The notes under the pieces were generated by a model. It worked only from the letters and a program-made list of their open reading frames with translations. It was not told the origin of the DNA and made no database searches. A DNA stretch of 64,000 bases from Vibrio sp. LaRot3 (lineage in GTDB: Bacteria > Pseudomonadota > Gammaproteobacteria > Enterobacterales > Vibrionaceae). Numbering within the stretch: the stretch's first letter is position 1; each line of letters begins with the position of its first letter. This document shows, in pieces, positions 61,953 to 64,000 of the stretch. The stretch lies in assembly GCF_027587025.1 (NCBI RefSeq), contig NZ_JAPPTI010000001.1, positions 1,302,001 through 1,366,000 of the forward strand, written 5' to 3'. Made by a program: the position numbers and the translations under genes.

Positions 61953-62831
61953 CTAGCTACAACGAAATAAACTCGCTAGCTTACCGTCAGTGCGATAGAG
62001 AATCAGCGCAAACAAAATCAGTGAACAACCTAGCATCTTATTCAACGACATCTGCTCCCCGTACCAAGCGATACTCAGAAATACCGTCCAAATCGGCTCC
62101 AAGATCATAATCAACGCCGCATTGCCCGGCACTATCTGTTTTTGCGCGGTAGTTTGCATTACATAGCGCAGTGCCGTCGCCAAAATCGTACTCGCCGCAA
62201 ACCATCCCCAAATTGACGGTTCAATCGACACAGGCACCGATTCAAACAGCGAACTCGCTACCAAACCAATCACACCGGTAACAAACAACTGGATACAGGT
62301 CAGCAATAAGATCGGCAATGTCTTGGAGTATTTGCTGTTTACATTGAAGTGCAGCGCCAAAATGACAGCATTGAACAAAAACCACAGCTGACTGCTCGAA
62401 CTTTGCCAACCATCTTTAAGTGAAAGAAACGCCAAGCCACAAATAGCCACGGGTAGCGATACCCAGAAAATACGTTTCGGCCGCTGGCCAAATAACACCC
62501 AAGCAACAAACGGCACCATCAGCATCGAAAGGCTAAGAATAAATGCCCCTTCACCCAAAGTATCACTGATGGAAATAGCATGTATCCAGCTCATCAATGC
62601 AGTGGCTAATAAGCAACCTACCAAAGCCGCGGAGCGAATATCTCGCCAGCTGGCGAGTCGTAGTGAACCTAAACAAAAGGGTAATAAGCATAGAGAGGCG
62701 AATAAAAACCTGAGCCCTACAAAGCCAAACGGAGGCAAGCCTTGGATGGTTTCTTTGGAAAAAATCCAGCCTAGCGCAGACAAGACGGTCGCGCATACCA
62801 ATATGGCGGCTGCTTTTTGTTCAGATTTCAC
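61953..62831 (-). CDS. EamA-family (DMT) transporter
   Basis: A 292-residue inner-membrane protein with about ten hydrophobic helices in two EamA halves (first half around ALGWIFSKETIQGLPPFGFVGLRF, second around LWFLFNAVILALHF). Family members export metabolites or amino acids. The substrate is unknown. The start is GTG at 62831 with a weak ribosome site. It converges with ansA. Confidence 0.88.
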   Translation of the reverse strand: MKSEQKAAAILVCATVLSALGWIFSKETIQGLPPFGFVGLRFLFASLCLLPFCLGSLRLASWRDIRSAALVGCLLATALMSWIHAISISDTLGEGAFILSLSMLMVPFVAWVLFGQRPKRIFWVSLPVAICGLAFLSLKDGWQSSSSQLWFLFNAVILALHFNVNSKYSKTLPILLLTCIQLFVTGVIGLVASSLFESVPVSIEPSIWGWFAASTILATALRYVMQTTAQKQIVPGNAALIMILEPIWTVFLSIAWYGEQMSLNKMLGCSLILFALILYRTDGKLASLFRCS

Positions 62832-63033
62832 TATCGGCGGCTCGTTCGTTCACAAATGGGAGAGAATTATCGTGAATCTCATTAATGACTCACTCGATAA
62901 ATCATGCCAGTTCAAGTCTGCAAACGCGATATATGTCGTAACTTTTTTATTACATAATGAGAATTGTGTAACAAATGTATAGAGGGGTGACGTGTCCCTT
63001 TGGGAGCCGGTAAACAAAGATATCCATCATCAA

Positions 63034-63057
63034 AAAAGCCAGCAAAGGCTGGCTTTT
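63034..63057 (-). terminator. Terminator after the reductase-like gene
   Basis: AAAAGCCAGC (63034-63043) pairs with GCTGGCTTTT (63048-63057), with a longer A-tract on the left, giving T on the minus strand. It lies 26 bases past the stop of the gene ending at 63083. Confidence 0.87.
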
Positions 63058-63082
63058 ACGGTGTTACGTTAGCGATTAAGCA

Positions 63083-63751
63083 TCACACCACACCCGCCCA
63101 AGCACTGAGTGGTAACTCTTCATCTCGCTTAGCTTTTGCTAGCGCTTGTTGCATCTCGGCTACATTAAATGGGAAGCAATAGGCAGGCTTACTGCGCTCA
63201 TAACGCCAACTGTCAGCAAGGCTACCACCATCAATCGGGTCATAACCTAACTCATCCACCAAAGCCATAATCTGCTGTTTCGCTTGTTGGTCGTCACTCG
63301 CTACTGGTAGTGCTCGACGGCTCATATTCCCTTTCGGTAACGCGTCACGATTAATATGGGCAGCAATAATATTACTAAACACTTTCACTACCGTTGATTG
63401 AGTTAAGTGGTTCGCTAAAAGTTCACTGGTTGTCGCGTCAAAGTTATCTAATGCTGCGATTGCGCCATCACGCTCTGGGTAATAGTTATTTGCATCGAGT
63501 ACAACTTTTCCTGCAAGAGCTTCTACTGGTAACTGTTCAATGTTTGAGAATGGAATCGCAACAACAACTGTCTCAGCAAAATCGCAAGCATCCTGAACGG
63601 TACCTAATTGTGCTTGGGGTAGACTCCCCATCAAGCTAAATAACGTCTTTGGCTCACGTGAGTTAGCAATGAGCACTTGGTGACCATGACTAATCAATAA
63701 CTCCGCAATCGCTTTACCCACAAACCCTGCGCCGATTATACCTATCTTCAT
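63083..63751 (-). CDS. NADPH-dependent F420 reductase-like oxidoreductase
   Basis: A 222-residue Rossmann protein. The N-terminal dinucleotide motif is IGIIGAGFVGKAIAELL, followed by LIANSREPKTL and VVVAIPFSNIEQL, as in the NADP oxidoreductase (F420-dependent) family. In bacteria that lack F420 the family acts on other substrates, which are unknown. It is divergent from a LysR gene, which may regulate it. Confidence 0.85.
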   Translation of the reverse strand: MKIGIIGAGFVGKAIAELLISHGHQVLIANSREPKTLFSLMGSLPQAQLGTVQDACDFAETVVVAIPFSNIEQLPVEALAGKVVLDANNYYPERDGAIAALDNFDATTSELLANHLTQSTVVKVFSNIIAAHINRDALPKGNMSRRALPVASDDQQAKQQIMALVDELGYDPIDGGSLADSWRYERSKPAYCFPFNVAEMQQALAKAKRDEELPLSAWAGVV

Positions 63752-63927
63752 GTTTTACATCCTTTTTCATTCCATTTAGCGAAGAGGGCTTTATGCAACA
63801 ACTTCCCCCTTCAACTCACTTGCGCTAATGTTATTACCACTTATTTACTTGTTAAATGGGTAAATAATTTAAACAATAACAACTAAAGGTTGTGAATCTA
63901 GCCGGTAAAAAAGTAGAAGTGGTGAAC

Positions 63928-64000
63928 ATGGATAAACTCAGCGCAATGTCGACCTTCATCCAAACCGTTGAAGGGGGCTCTTTCACTACCGCAGGTAAAA
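63928..64000 (+). CDS. LysR-type transcriptional regulator (3' truncated)
   Basis: Only the first 24 codons are in the window (MDKLSAMSTFIQTVEGGSFT and a following AGK). The pattern matches the start of the helix-turn-helix of LysR regulators. It is divergent from the reductase-like gene at 63083-63751, the usual arrangement of a LysR regulator and its target. Confidence 0.85.
   Translation, partial: MDKLSAMSTFIQTVEGGSFTTAGK

Overview
This 64-kb window is core chromosomal DNA of a Vibrio-type gammaproteobacterium, most likely the larger chromosome. Gene content and order (yceD-rpmF-plsX-fabHDG-acpP-fabF-pabC-mltG-tmk-holB-tatD-ptsG; rluC/rne; rnd-fadD-slp-tsaB-yoaA) match Escherichia coli neighbourhoods. 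Several small genes and the protein sequences (imuA-imuB-dnaE2, CheV, NSS transporter plus small subunit, DUF3297) fit Vibrionaceae. I cannot name the species. I saw no prophage, CRISPR array, rRNA, tRNA or complete insertion sequence.

Layout. 1-2381: the end of an amino-sugar (GalNAc/GlcNAc type) PTS catabolic operon (EIIA, deacetylase, tagatose-bisphosphate aldolase). 2583-4490: sohB and a divergent yciK-type reductase. 4569-9789: a LexA-box-controlled imuA-imuB-dnaE2 mutagenesis operon. 10094-12362: cheV and the glucose repressor gene mlc. 12605-15177: a patatin-like lipase coupled to a 30-residue membrane peptide, a small outer-membrane barrel protein and an orphan type IV prepilin. 15667-17350: an NSS transporter with its 31-residue MetS-like subunit and a possible 25-residue upstream peptide. 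17408-19515: a small exported protein and ptsG. 19961-30481: a long leftward cluster for DNA replication, peptidoglycan, folate and fatty-acid/phospholipid synthesis. 30642-35862: maf, rluC and rne with a structured leader. 35952-36219: a MITE-like palindromic element in the rne-SulP gap. 36563-45365: SulP permease, phospholipase-D-type cardiolipin synthase, an 898-residue uncharacterised protein, and an alkylsulfatase with a small exported partner. 45416-52920: rnd, fadD, hydrolase, slp, small unknown gene, tsaB and yoaA. 53035-54383: ohrA/ohrR with two palindromic operators, and DUF3297. 54462-64000: racemase, 66-residue unknown protein, purU, fadH, sppA, ansA, DMT exporter, an F420-reductase-like protein and the start of a LysR gene.

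How the genes work together. Mlc and its likely target ptsG lie about 7 kb apart. The fab cluster supplies acyl-ACP to PlsX, while FadD and FadH serve fatty-acid breakdown. The mutasome and the YoaA helicase are two separate DNA-damage responses. RNase E, RNase D and RluC are RNA-processing functions.

The least ordinary signals are: two copies, in the RNase E tail, of a motif like the enolase-binding segment of the E. coli enzyme; the 264-bp palindromic element with 18-bp terminal repeats and flanking TA; three or four very short membrane-peptide genes next to transporter, lipase and chemotaxis genes; and the large orphan protein at 39934-42630. I found no clearly new multi-gene system.
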